A stretch of DNA of 64,000 bases from DATBLY01 sp963705545 (GTDB taxonomy: Bacteria; Actinomycetota; UBA4738; HRBIN12). The position numbers and the translations under genes are program-made. Below, piece by piece: positions 17,891 through 26,734 of the stretch. Position 1 is the first letter of the stretch, and every line of letters starts with the position of its first letter. The stretch lies in NCBI GenBank assembly GCA_963705545.1, contig CAVPJX010000005.1, positions 276,486 to 340,485 on the forward strand, in the 5' to 3' direction. Below the pieces are notes generated by a model. The model was not told the DNA's origin. It worked only from the letters and a program-made list of their open reading frames with translations, and did no database searches.

Positions 17891-20254
17891 ATGGTCGCTA
17901 CCGAGAGCTACGTCGGGTCGTCGGTTCCTCGCAAGGAGGACGCGAAGCTCATCACCGGCCAGGCCACCTACGTCGACAACCAGACGATGGCCGGCATGGT
18001 CTGGATGGAGATGGTCCGCCCGCCGTACGTCCATGCGAGGATCGACGGGATCGACACGTCGGCCGCCGTCGCGATGCCCGGGGTGATCGGCGTCTACACG
18101 GCCGCGGACCTGGAGGACGCGTTCCCCGCCGGCCTGCCGATGGTCTGGCCGATCACCGAGGACATCAAGATCCCGACGCACTGGCCGTTGACGAAGGACA
18201 GGATCCGGTTCGGCGGGGATGCCGTCGCCGTCGTGGTGGCCGAGAGCCGGGCACAGGCCGAGGATGCCGCCGAAGCGGTGGTCGTGCGGGCGAGCGAACT
18301 GCCGGTCGTGCTGGACCTCGAGGAGGCGGCGAAGGACGAGGTCGTGATCCACGAGGACCTCGGCACGAACAAGGTCGTGCACTGGAGCCACGGTGGCGCT
18401 GGCGACCAATCGGTGTTCGAAACCGCGCCGGTGATCGTGAGCCGACGGTACGAGCAACCCCGCCTCATCCCGAACGCGATCGAGCCCCGGGGGTGCTTGG
18501 CGTACGGGATCCCCGCGGCGGGGGAATTCACTCTGATCTCGGCGACGCAGATCCCGCACATCTGCCGCGTCGGTCTCTCGATCGCCACCGGCATCCCCCA
18601 GTCGAAGCTGCGGATCATCGCACCGGACGTCGGCGGCGGGTTCGGCTCGAAGCTGAACGTGTACGCCGAGGAGGCGCTCGCGCTGGCGCTCGCCCGCAAG
18701 CTCGGCCGTCCGATCAAGTGGATCGAGGATCGCGCGGAGAACTACGTCGCGACGATCCACGGCCGGGGCGTCCTGCACGACTGCACGCTCGCCGGCACCG
18801 AGGACGGGAAGATCCTCGGGATGAGGTTCGTGGAGCTCGCGGACATGGGCGCGTACTTCCAGCTGCTGACGCCGGGGATCCCCGAGCTCGGGGGTTGGGT
18901 GTACATGGGGCCGTACGACCCCGAGACCTACTGGTACGAGTTCACGGGCGTGATGACGAACGCGACCCCGACCGACGCGTACCGGGGTGCCGGCCGTCCG
19001 GAAGCCACCTACGTGATCGAGCGCCTCGTCGACGCGTACGCGCGCCGCATCGGGAAGGATCCGGCCGAGCTCCGCCGGATGAACCTGCACCCGCCGTTCC
19101 GCGAGGCGACGCCGTCGCTGATGGGCCTGAACCTCGACTCGGGGAACTACGCGGAGACCTTCGACCGGGCGATCGAGCTCTCCGAGTACGAGCAGTTCCG
19201 CAAGGAGCAGGCCGCACGGCGGGACTCGGGTGACACCAAGCAGATCGGGATCGGCCTGTCGACCTACATCGAGATGTGCGGGCTCGCACCCTCGAACATC
19301 CTGGGAGCGCTCCGCTACGTCGCGGGTGGGTGGGACGCCGCCGAGGTCGAGTGCCGGCCGGACGGCAAGGTCGTCGTGCGCACGGGGACCTCGCCGCACG
19401 GGCAGGGTCACGCCACCACGTGGTCGCAGATCGTGGCCGACGGGCTCGGGGTGTCGCCGGACGACGTGGAGGTGCTGAGTGGCGACACCGCGGTCTCCCG
19501 GATGGGCATGGACACCTACGGGTCCCGCTCGGTGTCGGTCGGCGGGGAGGCCCTGCGGCGCGCCGTGGAGCGGGTCCGCGAGAAGGCGCAGATGATCGCG
19601 GCGCACGAGCTCGAAGCGTCGGTCGACGACCTCGAGTGGTCGGAGGGCGCCTTCCGCGTGAAGGGTGCCCCGGACAAGGCCCGCACGATCCCCGAGCTGG
19701 CCGCCTCGGCCTGGACGGCACACGACCTGCCGGCCGACGTGGAGCCGATGCTCGAGGGGACCGCGGTCTTCGACCCGCCGAACTTCACCTGGCCGGCCGG
19801 GACGCACGTCTGCGTGGTCGAGGTGGACACGGAGACGGGCAAGACCGACATCCTGCGCTACGTGGCCGTCGACGACTGCGGCAACGTGATCAACCCGATG
19901 ATCGTCGACGGGATGGTCCACGGCGGGGTGGCCCAAGGGATCGCCGAAGCCTTGTACGAGGAGGCCGTCTACGACGACCGTGGCAACCTGATGTCGTCGT
20001 CGATGACCCAGTACCTCGTCCCGTCGGCGGTGGAGATGCCCGCGTTCGTGCTCGACCGTACGGTCACGCCGTCCACCACGAACGGACTCGGTGTGAAGGG
20101 GATCGGCGAGGCGGGCACGATCGCCTCGCCTCCCGCCGTGATCAACGCCGTCGTCGACGCGGTCTCGCACCTCGGGGTCACCGACCTCCCGAAACCCGCC
20201 ACGCCCGAGCGCGTGTGGCGAGCGATCCGCGACGCGCAAGGAGGTGGCGCATGA
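17891..20254 (+). CDS. coxL: Form II CO dehydrogenase-like molybdopterin large subunit
   Basis: This intact 787-residue aldehyde oxidase/xanthine dehydrogenase family subunit binds molybdopterin cytosine dinucleotide. The active-site loop is AYRGAGR (residues 363-369), the form II type that lacks the copper-binding cysteine of form I. Other motifs are PDVGGGFGSKLNVY, GTSPHGQGHATTWSQ and the catalytic-glutamate region GLGVKGIGEAGTIASP near the C-terminus. The physiological substrate of form II enzymes is disputed; CO oxidation is slow or absent in several, so another aldehyde or heterocycle is possible. The ATG at 17891 has GGGAGG upstream, and the stop overlaps coxM by ATGA. Confidence 0.94.
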   Translation: MVATESYVGSSVPRKEDAKLITGQATYVDNQTMAGMVWMEMVRPPYVHARIDGIDTSAAVAMPGVIGVYTAADLEDAFPAGLPMVWPITEDIKIPTHWPLTKDRIRFGGDAVAVVVAESRAQAEDAAEAVVVRASELPVVLDLEEAAKDEVVIHEDLGTNKVVHWSHGGAGDQSVFETAPVIVSRRYEQPRLIPNAIEPRGCLAYGIPAAGEFTLISATQIPHICRVGLSIATGIPQSKLRIIAPDVGGGFGSKLNVYAEEALALALARKLGRPIKWIEDRAENYVATIHGRGVLHDCTLAGTEDGKILGMRFVELADMGAYFQLLTPGIPELGGWVYMGPYDPETYWYEFTGVMTNATPTDAYRGAGRPEATYVIERLVDAYARRIGKDPAELRRMNLHPPFREATPSLMGLNLDSGNYAETFDRAIELSEYEQFRKEQAARRDSGDTKQIGIGLSTYIEMCGLAPSNILGALRYVAGGWDAAEVECRPDGKVVVRTGTSPHGQGHATTWSQIVADGLGVSPDDVEVLSGDTAVSRMGMDTYGSRSVSVGGEALRRAVERVREKAQMIAAHELEASVDDLEWSEGAFRVKGAPDKARTIPELAASAWTAHDLPADVEPMLEGTAVFDPPNFTWPAGTHVCVVEVDTETGKTDILRYVAVDDCGNVINPMIVDGMVHGGVAQGIAEALYEEAVYDDRGNLMSSSMTQYLVPSAVEMPAFVLDRTVTPSTTNGLGVKGIGEAGTIASPPAVINAVVDAVSHLGVTDLPKPATPERVWRAIRDAQGGGA

Positions 20255-21072
20255 TCCCGGCGCCGTTCGAGTACGCCCGAGCCGAGTCGCTCGACCACGC
20301 GATCGAGCTCCTCGGCTCGTCCGAGGACGCGAAGATCCTGGCCGGGGGGCACTCGCTGCTGCCGTTGATGAAGCTCCGCCTGGCCCGGCCGTCCCTGCTG
20401 GTGGATATCGGGCGCCTCTCGGACCTGTCGTACGTTCGAGAGGACGGCGACCACGTCGCGATCGGCGCGCTGACGCGTCACCACGACGTGGGGAACAGCG
20501 AGCTGCTCCGCGCTTCGGTCCCGATCGTGGCCGACGCCGCCGAGCAGATCGGCGACCCGCAGGTGCGTCACATGGGCACGATCGGCGGCTCCGTCGCGCA
20601 CGCGGATCCCGCGTCCGACATGCCGACGGTGCTGGTGGCGCTCGAGGCCGACCTCGTAGCGACCGGCGCCGGCGGCGCGACCCGGACGATCGCGGCCGGC
20701 GACTTCTTCACCGGGCTGTTCGAGTCGGCGCTCGCGTCGAACGAGGTGCTGACCGAGATCCGCGTCCCGAAGACCGCCGGTGGATGGAGCTACCTGAAGT
20801 TCCACCGGCGCGCGATCGACTGGGCGCTCGTCGGCGTCGCCGCGGCCCGGTCGAACGGCAGCGTCCACGTGGCGCTCACGAACATGGGGGACCGGCCGCT
20901 CCGCGCCGCGGGGGTCGAGGAGGCGCTCGCCGGCGGGGCCGACCCGGCGGCGGCGTCGACACGGGCGGCGGAGGGGACGAGCCCGCCGTCGGACGCGTTC
21001 GGGAGCGCCGAGTACCGGCAGGAGCTCGCGAAGGTGCTGGTGCGCCGGGCGCTCGAGGAGGCGATGGGCTAG
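20251..21072 (+). CDS. coxM: Form II CO dehydrogenase-like medium FAD subunit
   Basis: This intact 273-residue FAD-binding subunit has both pyrophosphate motifs, AGGHSLLPLMK at 31-41 and TIGGSVAHADP at 110-120, followed by the CO dehydrogenase flavoprotein C-terminal domain. The start at 20251 overlaps the coxL stop by 4 bases, with AAGGAGG just upstream, so it is translationally coupled. It is the last gene of this three-gene operon. The convergent small gene on the minus strand overlaps its last 4 bases. Confidence 0.94.
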   Translation: MIPAPFEYARAESLDHAIELLGSSEDAKILAGGHSLLPLMKLRLARPSLLVDIGRLSDLSYVREDGDHVAIGALTRHHDVGNSELLRASVPIVADAAEQIGDPQVRHMGTIGGSVAHADPASDMPTVLVALEADLVATGAGGATRTIAAGDFFTGLFESALASNEVLTEIRVPKTAGGWSYLKFHRRAIDWALVGVAAARSNGSVHVALTNMGDRPLRAAGVEEALAGGADPAAASTRAAEGTSPPSDAFGSAEYRQELAKVLVRRALEEAMG

Positions 21073-21314
21073 GCGTCGTCGCGGACGATGCGCACCACCA
21101 CCTCCGCGGTCGGGTGACCGTTCGCCCGTTTCGACCGAGACCGCCGTCGCAGGACGACCGCGGCGAACGCCGTGCTGCCGAGGAGCAAGCCCGCCAGGGC
21201 CTTCGACGACCGGAGCGAGGCGGGCAGATGCGCCTCCAGCTCGCGCAGGTCAGCCTCGAGCTGACGCCGTCCTTCCTCGATCTCGGTCACCTTGCGATCT
21301 GCTGCTTCACCCAT
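21069..21314 (-). CDS. DUF3618-like small membrane-anchored protein
   Basis: This 81-residue protein has an N-terminal helix KVTEIEEGRRQLEADLRELEAHLP, similar to the coiled segment of DUF3618 proteins, then one hydrophobic segment around residues 40-55 and a basic tail. It overlaps the end of the holin-like gene by 28 bases; this pairing with a DUF1469-type protein is common in actinobacteria and supports the call. Function is unknown but likely concerns the cell envelope. Confidence 0.65.
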   Translation of the reverse strand: MGEAADRKVTEIEEGRRQLEADLRELEAHLPASLRSSKALAGLLLGSTAFAAVVLRRRSRSKRANGHPTAEVVVRIVRDDA

Positions 21315-21709
21315 CGCGCGTCCTCCTTCAGGGTCTCCCGGGTCCGTTCGCCCGGGGACGGGGCGTTCCGCAGGGTGCGACGCCCGATCATGACGAGCAG
21401 CCCGGCGACCGCGAGCATCAGGACGGCCACGATCAGGATGGCCGCCCACACCGGGAGCACCAGCGCGAGCGCCGCCGCCCCGGCGGCCGCGATGAAGCCG
21501 ATGGCGTACATCGCGACCACGGCCGCGGCGCCGAACATCCCCACGCCCTGCCCGCGGACGGACGCGGCCTCGACGGCCTCGATCTTGGCGAGCTCGACGT
21601 GCTTGCCGGCGAGCGTGCGGAACCCGCCGACGACCGACGCCACGATCACGCCGAACGGCCGCGGCTCGGCGATGCCGGCGGCGTTCCCGTTCCCTCCCTG
21701 AACGCTCAC
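21287..21709 (-). CDS. Phage-holin-like membrane protein (DUF1469/Holin_III-type)
   Basis: This 140-residue protein has an amphipathic N-terminal region (HVELAKIEAVEAASVRGQGVG) followed by two strong hydrophobic segments, about residues 55-75 and 80-105, and a charged C-terminus. This matches the chromosomal phage_holin_3_6 (DUF1469) family, which are housekeeping membrane proteins rather than lysis proteins. The GTG at 21709 is the likely start. There are no phage genes nearby. It shares a transcript with the DUF3618-like gene. Confidence 0.75.
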   Translation of the reverse strand: MSVQGGNGNAAGIAEPRPFGVIVASVVGGFRTLAGKHVELAKIEAVEAASVRGQGVGMFGAAAVVAMYAIGFIAAAGAAALALVLPVWAAILIVAVLMLAVAGLLVMIGRRTLRNAPSPGERTRETLKEDARWVKQQIAR

Positions 21710-21949
21710 GTTCGGGTCCTCCCTCTCTCGATGACGCTCCCACCCTATGCCCCGGTCCCACCGGCAGGCTAGGCGGGACCGGGTCGCGATCGACGACGAG
21801 CGCATCCTTCCCTCCCGCGCGACGGCCCTCCCCGCAGGGGTGACAGCACGCCCTGCCATGTTGGTGTCCCCCTGTTCGCCGGATCTGGGCTCGCGGCCTA
21901 TCGTGGCGCGCATGGGTCGAGGCTCCGTCGCCGGGTGGAAACAGCGCGG

Positions 21950-22690
21950 ATGACGAGCGTCGCGACGATCGTCCCCTGGCAGGAGGACCTGGCGTCGTCC
22001 GCGCGGCGCGTCTCGGCGGTCACCGTCGCCGGGCTGGCGGCGGGCGCGGTGATCGGCGGGGTCGGGGGCCGCCTCGCGATGTTCGTGCTGCGGCTGACCT
22101 CGAGCGACTCCCTGCACGGTCTCGAGTCCGACGACGGCTTCGTGATGGGTCAGGTCAGCGGGGCCAGCCTCTTCCTGATCCTGTTCACCGGGGTCCTCGG
22201 GATCCTCGGCGCGCTCTTCTACCTCGGCGTGCGAGCGTGGCTCCCGGCCGGCTCACGGGCGGTTCTGGCTGGGATCTTCGGGGCCGCGGTCGGGGGCGCC
22301 GCCGTGGTCCATCCCGACGGGCTGGACTTCCGGCTGCTCGAGCCGCTCTGGCTCGCGGTCGCGCTCTTCGTCGCGCTGCCCGCGATCTACGGGGTCGCGA
22401 TGAGCCTGCTCGTCGAGCGGGCGCTGCGGCGGGACGCCGAGGGAACGCTCGCCGGTGGACGGCTGTGGTTCCTGGGCCTGATCCCCTTCATCGCGCTCGG
22501 GCTCACCGGTCCGCCGGGCATCCTCATCCTCCTGCTCGTGGCTGGGGGATGGTGGCTCAACCGCTCCGTACCCGGGCTCGCCGCGCTCTGGCACTCCCCG
22601 GTCGTGGTGTGGATCGGGCGCGTTCTTCTGCTCGGACTCACGGCGTGGTCGTTCGTCGTGCTGTTCCGCGACGTGACGCAGATCCTCTGA
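21950..22690 (+). CDS. Multi-pass membrane protein of unknown function
   Basis: This 246-residue protein has about seven hydrophobic segments, beginning with VSAVTVAGLAAGAVIGGVGGRLAMFVL after a short cytoplasmic N-terminus. GGVGGRLAMFVLRLT with a following acidic loop resembles a group of uncharacterised actinobacterial membrane proteins. No transporter or enzyme motif is seen. The ATG at 21950 and a GTG at 21935 are both possible starts. About 240 bases upstream are noncoding. It is convergent with the tryptophanase gene, with 15 bases between stops. Confidence 0.72.
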   Translation: MTSVATIVPWQEDLASSARRVSAVTVAGLAAGAVIGGVGGRLAMFVLRLTSSDSLHGLESDDGFVMGQVSGASLFLILFTGVLGILGALFYLGVRAWLPAGSRAVLAGIFGAAVGGAAVVHPDGLDFRLLEPLWLAVALFVALPAIYGVAMSLLVERALRRDAEGTLAGGRLWFLGLIPFIALGLTGPPGILILLLVAGGWWLNRSVPGLAALWHSPVVVWIGRVLLLGLTAWSFVVLFRDVTQIL

Positions 22691-22705
22691 CCTCGCAGAC
22701 CGGCC

Positions 22706-24085
22706 CTAGGCGATCGGGCGGAACCGCGCCGTGAAGTGGCGGAGCGACGGGGCCTGCTCGACGAGCTCGTAGGCGGGGAGCTCGGCGGCCCGCGCGGCCA
22801 CCGAGGTGACGACCTCGATCACGTAGTCGACGTGGCTCTGCGTGTAGGTGCGGCGCGGGATCGCCAGCCGCACGAGGTCCATCGCCGCCGGGTGCTCGGT
22901 CCCGTCCGGCGCCCGTCCGAACATCACCGTCCCGATCTCGCAGCCCCGGATCCCGCCCGCCACGTACAGCTCCACCGCGAGCGCCTGCCCCGGGTAGCCG
23001 AGCGGCGGGATATGGGGGAGCAGCGCGCGGGCATCCAGGTACACGGCATGGCCGCCCGTCGGCTTCACGACCGGCACTCCGGCAAGGTCGAGCGCCTCGC
23101 CCAGATAGGCGGTGGATCGGATCCGGTAGCGCAGGTAGTCGGGATCGACGCACTCCTTCAGCCCCTGCGCGATCGCCTCCAGATCGCGGCCCGCGAGCCC
23201 GCCGTAGGTCGGGAACCCCTCCGTCAGGATCAGCAGGTTCCGGCAGCGCTCCGCGACGGCGTCGTCGTTCAGCGCGAGCCAGCCGCCGATGTTCGCGAGC
23301 GGGTCCTTCTTCGCGCTCATCGTCATGCCGTCGGCGAGCGCGGCCATCTCGCGGACGATGTCCGGGATCGGCGTGTCCTCGTAGCCCGGCTCGCGCGTGT
23401 GGATGAACCACGCGTTCTCGGCGAACCGGCACGCGTCCAGGAACAGCGGGACGCCGAACCGGTCGCAGAGCGCGCGGACGCCGCGCAGGTTCTCGAGCGA
23501 GACCGGCTGCCCGCCGCCGGAGTTGTTCGTGACGGTGACGAACACGACCGGGACGTCCGCGGCGCGCTCGGCCAGCAGCCCCTCGAGCGCGACGAGGTCC
23601 ATGTTGCCCTTGAAGGGGTGCTCGTTCGCGGGCTCGCGCCCCTCGGGGATCACGAGGTCGACGGCCTCGGCGCCGGTCGCCTCGACGTTCGCACGCGTGG
23701 TGTCGAAGTGCGTGTTGTTCGGCACGACCTTCCCGGGTCCGGCGGTCGTGGAGAACAGGATCTTCTCGGCCGCGCGTCCCTGGTGGGTGGGGATCACGTG
23801 CCGGAACGGGAACAGCTCCTGGACGGCCTCCAGGAACACGAACCACGACGGCGACCCCGCGTAGCTCTCGTCGCCGTGCTGGATCGCCGCCCACTGGTCG
23901 CGGGACATCGCGCCGGTCCCCGAGTCCGTCAGCAGGTCGATCAGGACGTCGTCGGCATGCAGGTTGAACAGGTTGTAGCCGGCGTCCTCGATCGCGCGAC
24001 GCCGCTCCTCGACCGTGGTGAGCTTGAGCGGCTCGACCGAGTGGATCCGGAACGGCTCGATGATCGTGCGGAACGCGTCCGGCAT
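22706..24085 (-). CDS. tnaA: Tryptophanase (beta-eliminating lyase family)
   Basis: This PLP enzyme of 459 residues belongs to the tryptophanase/tyrosine phenol-lyase family and would cleave tryptophan to indole, pyruvate and ammonia. The PLP lysine is in MTMSAKKDPLANIGG (Lys260), the phosphate site in PTHQGRAAEKIL, and DACRFAENAWFI is the conserved aspartate region. Near the C-terminus the segment CEIGTVMFGR has Ile where tyrosine phenol-lyase has its substrate arginine, which favours tryptophanase, while FPTYGGLAGRD is more lyase-like. I therefore call tryptophanase with some reserve. No TnaC-like leader or TnaB permease is adjacent. The start at 24085 gives the normal N-terminus. Confidence 0.85.
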   Translation of the reverse strand: MPDAFRTIIEPFRIHSVEPLKLTTVEERRRAIEDAGYNLFNLHADDVLIDLLTDSGTGAMSRDQWAAIQHGDESYAGSPSWFVFLEAVQELFPFRHVIPTHQGRAAEKILFSTTAGPGKVVPNNTHFDTTRANVEATGAEAVDLVIPEGREPANEHPFKGNMDLVALEGLLAERAADVPVVFVTVTNNSGGGQPVSLENLRGVRALCDRFGVPLFLDACRFAENAWFIHTREPGYEDTPIPDIVREMAALADGMTMSAKKDPLANIGGWLALNDDAVAERCRNLLILTEGFPTYGGLAGRDLEAIAQGLKECVDPDYLRYRIRSTAYLGEALDLAGVPVVKPTGGHAVYLDARALLPHIPPLGYPGQALAVELYVAGGIRGCEIGTVMFGRAPDGTEHPAAMDLVRLAIPRRTYTQSHVDYVIEVVTSVAARAAELPAYELVEQAPSLRHFTARFRPIA

Positions 24086-24168
24086 GGCGCGATGCTAGCC
24101 GAGCGGGTGGCCGGCCTTCGCGCGCGCCCGGGGTGTCCGTAGGATGGCCCGGAGGGAAGGAGCGAGGC

Positions 24169-24609
24169 ATGGACGAGCAGCGGAACGACGGGACCGACGC
24201 CGAGACCTCCGACGAGGCGATCGCCCGGGGGTTGGTCGGATCGATCAAGGCCCGGGACGTCTCCCTCGAGATGGCCGCGGCGGGATTCGTGGCGGCGGAG
24301 GGGAACGTCTCGGTCCACAACGGCGGGTGCGGGCCGGTCTTCACGAACGGGAGCGTCACGATCACGAACGGGGGATGCGGCCCGACGATCGCCGCCGGCG
24401 ACGTTTCGATCACGAACGGAGGCACGAAGGCGATCCTGGCGGCGGGCGACGCCCGGATCGGTCCGCGCGCGTTCGTCGGCCTGGTCGTCTCCCCCAGCGT
24501 CACCGTCGAGGAGGGTGGACAGGTCCTCTTCGGCTCGCGGGAGTCGCTCGCGTTCGGCATCGCCGCCGGCGTGGTGTTCGCGATCCTCTCGCGTCTGGGC
24601 CGCAGATAA
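24169..24609 (+). CDS. Repeat-bearing beta-strand protein with C-terminal membrane segment
   Basis: This 146-residue protein of unrecognised family has an acidic N-terminus, a helix (about 18-40) and then short repeats of the type V-S/T-x-x-NGG with GCGP loops (residues about 45-90). The spacing suggests a small beta-solenoid, broadly like bactofilin or polymer-forming proteins. A hydrophobic segment, LAFGIAAGVVFAILSRLG, ends the protein. The ATG at 24169 has GGGAAGGAG upstream. A TAGGAT box at about 24138 could be a -10 element. Surface or cytoskeletal scaffold functions are guesses. Confidence 0.65.
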   Translation: MDEQRNDGTDAETSDEAIARGLVGSIKARDVSLEMAAAGFVAAEGNVSVHNGGCGPVFTNGSVTITNGGCGPTIAAGDVSITNGGTKAILAAGDARIGPRAFVGLVVSPSVTVEEGGQVLFGSRESLAFGIAAGVVFAILSRLGRR

Positions 24610-24711
24610 CGCTCGGCGCCGGCGCGCACCGCCGCCCGCGGGGGCGTGTCGGTCGGCCGTCGCTAGCATGGCCGGACATCCGAAGGGCGCGCGCAGGGAA
24701 GGGAGGCGACC

Positions 24712-25561
24712 GTGACGGGATCTCACCGACCACGACCTCGAGCAGGTCGACCGGGCGAACGACTCGGGCCGCACACCGGTGGTGATGGTCCACGGCCTGT
24801 GGCTGCTTCCGAGCAGCTGGGACCGGTGGGGCGAGGTCTTCGACGCCGCCGGCTACGCGCCCGTCGCGCTCGGGTGGCCGGACGACCCGAACACCGTCGA
24901 GGAGGCCAACCGGCACCCGGACGTGTTCGCGCACAAGACGGTCGGGGAGGTCGCTGACCACCTCGAGGACGCGATCGGCAAGCTCTCGAAGAAGCCCGCC
25001 GTCCTGGGCCACTCGTTCGGCGGGCTGCTCACTCAGATCCTGGCGGGTCGTGGCACCTCGGTGGCGTCGGTCGCGATCGACCCGGCCCCGTTCCGAGGCG
25101 TGCTCCCGCTCCCCATCTCGGCGCTGAAGTCCGCGTCGCCGGTGCTCCGCAACCCCGCGAATCGTGGCCGCGCGATCCCGCTGACCTACGACCAGTTCCG
25201 CTTCGCGTTCGCGAACGCCGTCAGCGAGGCGGAGGCCCACGAGCTCTACAACACCTACGCGGTCCCGGCAGCCGGCGTGCCGCTCTTCCAGGCGGCGTCC
25301 GCCAACCTGAACCCGTGGACCGAGGTGAAGGTCAAGACGAAGAACCCCGAGCGCGGCCCGCTGCTGATCATCAGCGGCGAGAAGGACAACACCGTGCCGT
25401 GGTCGATCGCGAACGCCTCGTTCAAGCGCCAGAAGCGGAACGCAGGCGTGACCGAGATCGTCGAGATGAAGGACCGCGGGCACTCGCTGACGATCGACCA
25501 CGGGTGGCGCGAGGTCGCCGACACGGCGCTCGCGTTCATCCAACGGTTCGTGCAGCCCTGA
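24712..25561 (+). CDS. Alpha/beta hydrolase, frameshift after the fourth codon
   Basis: The hydrolase reads cleanly from 24779 (VVMVHGLWLLPSSWDRW), with nucleophile elbow GHSFGGLL, acid in ISGEKDNTVP and histidine in DRGHSLTID, so the triad is complete. Upstream the natural N-terminus DLTDHDLEQVDRANDSG is in the same frame but is joined to its GTG start at 24712 only if one extra G in GACGGGATC is removed. GGGAGG lies upstream of that GTG. Corrected length is about 282 residues. The substrate is unknown; small non-haem esterases and haloperoxidase-like hydrolases look similar. Confidence 0.85.
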
Positions 25562-25572
25562 TCGGACGGTCG

Positions 25573-26232
25573 ATGGAACCGGAACCCGAACCCGAGGGCT
25601 GCTGCTTCGACGAGTGGGCCATCGCGAACGCGAAGCGCGCCCGTCGGAAGGGTGTCGGGGCGGGGATCACGCGAGATCTGCTCGAGGCGCTCGGGTCTGA
25701 GCGCCTCGGCGGCAGGACCGTGCTGGACCTCGGGTGCGGCACGGGGGACTTCGCCTTGGCCGCGCTGGACCGAGGGGCGACGAGCGCCACGGGCGTCGAC
25801 CTCGGGCCCGTCGCGGTCCGCGAGGCGGAGACGCTGGCGACCGAGCGTCAACTGCGGAGCCGCTCGCGGTTCGTCGTGGGTGATGCCGCCCGTGTCCGCC
25901 TGGATCGTCACGATGTAGTCGTCCTGAACCGGGTCCTGTGTTGCTACCCGGAGGTCGATGCCCTGCTGGAGAACTCGCTCTCGGTCGCCGATCACGTGTT
26001 CGCGTTCACCGCGCCCCCTTCGGGTGGTCCGGTCGGCGCGTACGCTCGTGCCCAGGCGAAGATCGGCAACGCGTGGTACCGCTTGCGAGACACGAAGTTC
26101 AAGGGATTCCGCGTCTTCATCCACGACCTGGACGCGGTCGACCGCCGGATCCGAGACGCGGGGTTCGACAGGGTCGTCGCCGCCCGGCGCAGGATCACGT
26201 GGCACCTGGCGGTCTACGAGCGGGCAGCGTGA
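25573..26232 (+). CDS. Class I SAM-dependent methyltransferase
   Basis: This 219-residue protein has the SAM-binding motif TVLDLGCGTGDFALAALDRGA, followed by TGVDLGPVAVREAE (motif II) and a DVVVLNRVLCCYPEV segment (motif IV). It resembles the magnesium-protoporphyrin O-methyltransferase-like group of small methyltransferases, especially in CCFDEWA near the N-terminus and the FxGFRVFIHD segment. The substrate cannot be deduced. The ATG lies 11 bases after the hydrolase stop, so the two are likely co-transcribed. Confidence 0.87.
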   Translation: MEPEPEPEGCCFDEWAIANAKRARRKGVGAGITRDLLEALGSERLGGRTVLDLGCGTGDFALAALDRGATSATGVDLGPVAVREAETLATERQLRSRSRFVVGDAARVRLDRHDVVVLNRVLCCYPEVDALLENSLSVADHVFAFTAPPSGGPVGAYARAQAKIGNAWYRLRDTKFKGFRVFIHDLDAVDRRIRDAGFDRVVAARRRITWHLAVYERAA

Positions 26233-26257
26233 GGGCGCGGCCGGCAGGACGTGATCG

Positions 26258-26734
26258 ATGGGTCAGGTGATCGGGGAGTTCCTGCCGCTCGCGGTGGGGG
26301 TCGCGGGCAGCCCGATCCCGGTGATCGCGGTGATCCTGATGCTGTTCAGCGGGCGCGCGCGGCAGAACAGCCTCGCGTTCCTGGTCGGGTGGGTCGTGGG
26401 GATCGCCGCGACGCTCGGCATCCTGATCGCGATCGCCTCCGCGAACCTGTCGACGGGAGGCGAACCCTCGGAGACCGCATCGTGGATCAAGCTGATCCTC
26501 GGGGTGCTCCTTCTGCTGGCCGCGGTGAAGGAGTGGCGGGCGGTCCTCCGTTCCCGCCGTTGCGGGAAGGGAGGTTCGCCGCCCTCGGGTCAGCGCATGA
26601 CCATCCGGCTCACGTACCCGCGGAGCGCGGTCCGCATGGACGGCGGGTCGCTCTCGCAAGCGGTCTCGGTCTCGGCGTCGCAGACGTCGGAACCGTCGCC
26701 TCCATCTGCTTCGTCGTTGCCCTCATCGCCGTAG
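26258..26734 (+). pseudogene. GAP (Sap) family transporter, truncated after three membrane segments
   Basis: The first 95 or so residues match GAP/Sap proteins, which export glycolipids or related lipids: three hydrophobic segments, the conserved GSPIPVIAVILMLFSGRARQN loop and a TASWIKLILGVLLLL segment. Full-length members have about 220 residues and six segments. After AAVKEWRAV (near 26545) the sequence turns into low-hydrophobicity Ser/Pro-rich residues, which are antisense to the 3' end of the RTX gene. The second half is therefore missing, probably through a deletion or rearrangement that brought the RTX gene next to it. It is unlikely to be a working transporter. Confidence 0.7.

Noticed and set aside
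21287..21709. Holin-like gene as evidence of a prophage
   Set aside because: The DUF1469/Holin_III family is commonly chromosomal, and no other phage gene, integrase or attachment site is present.
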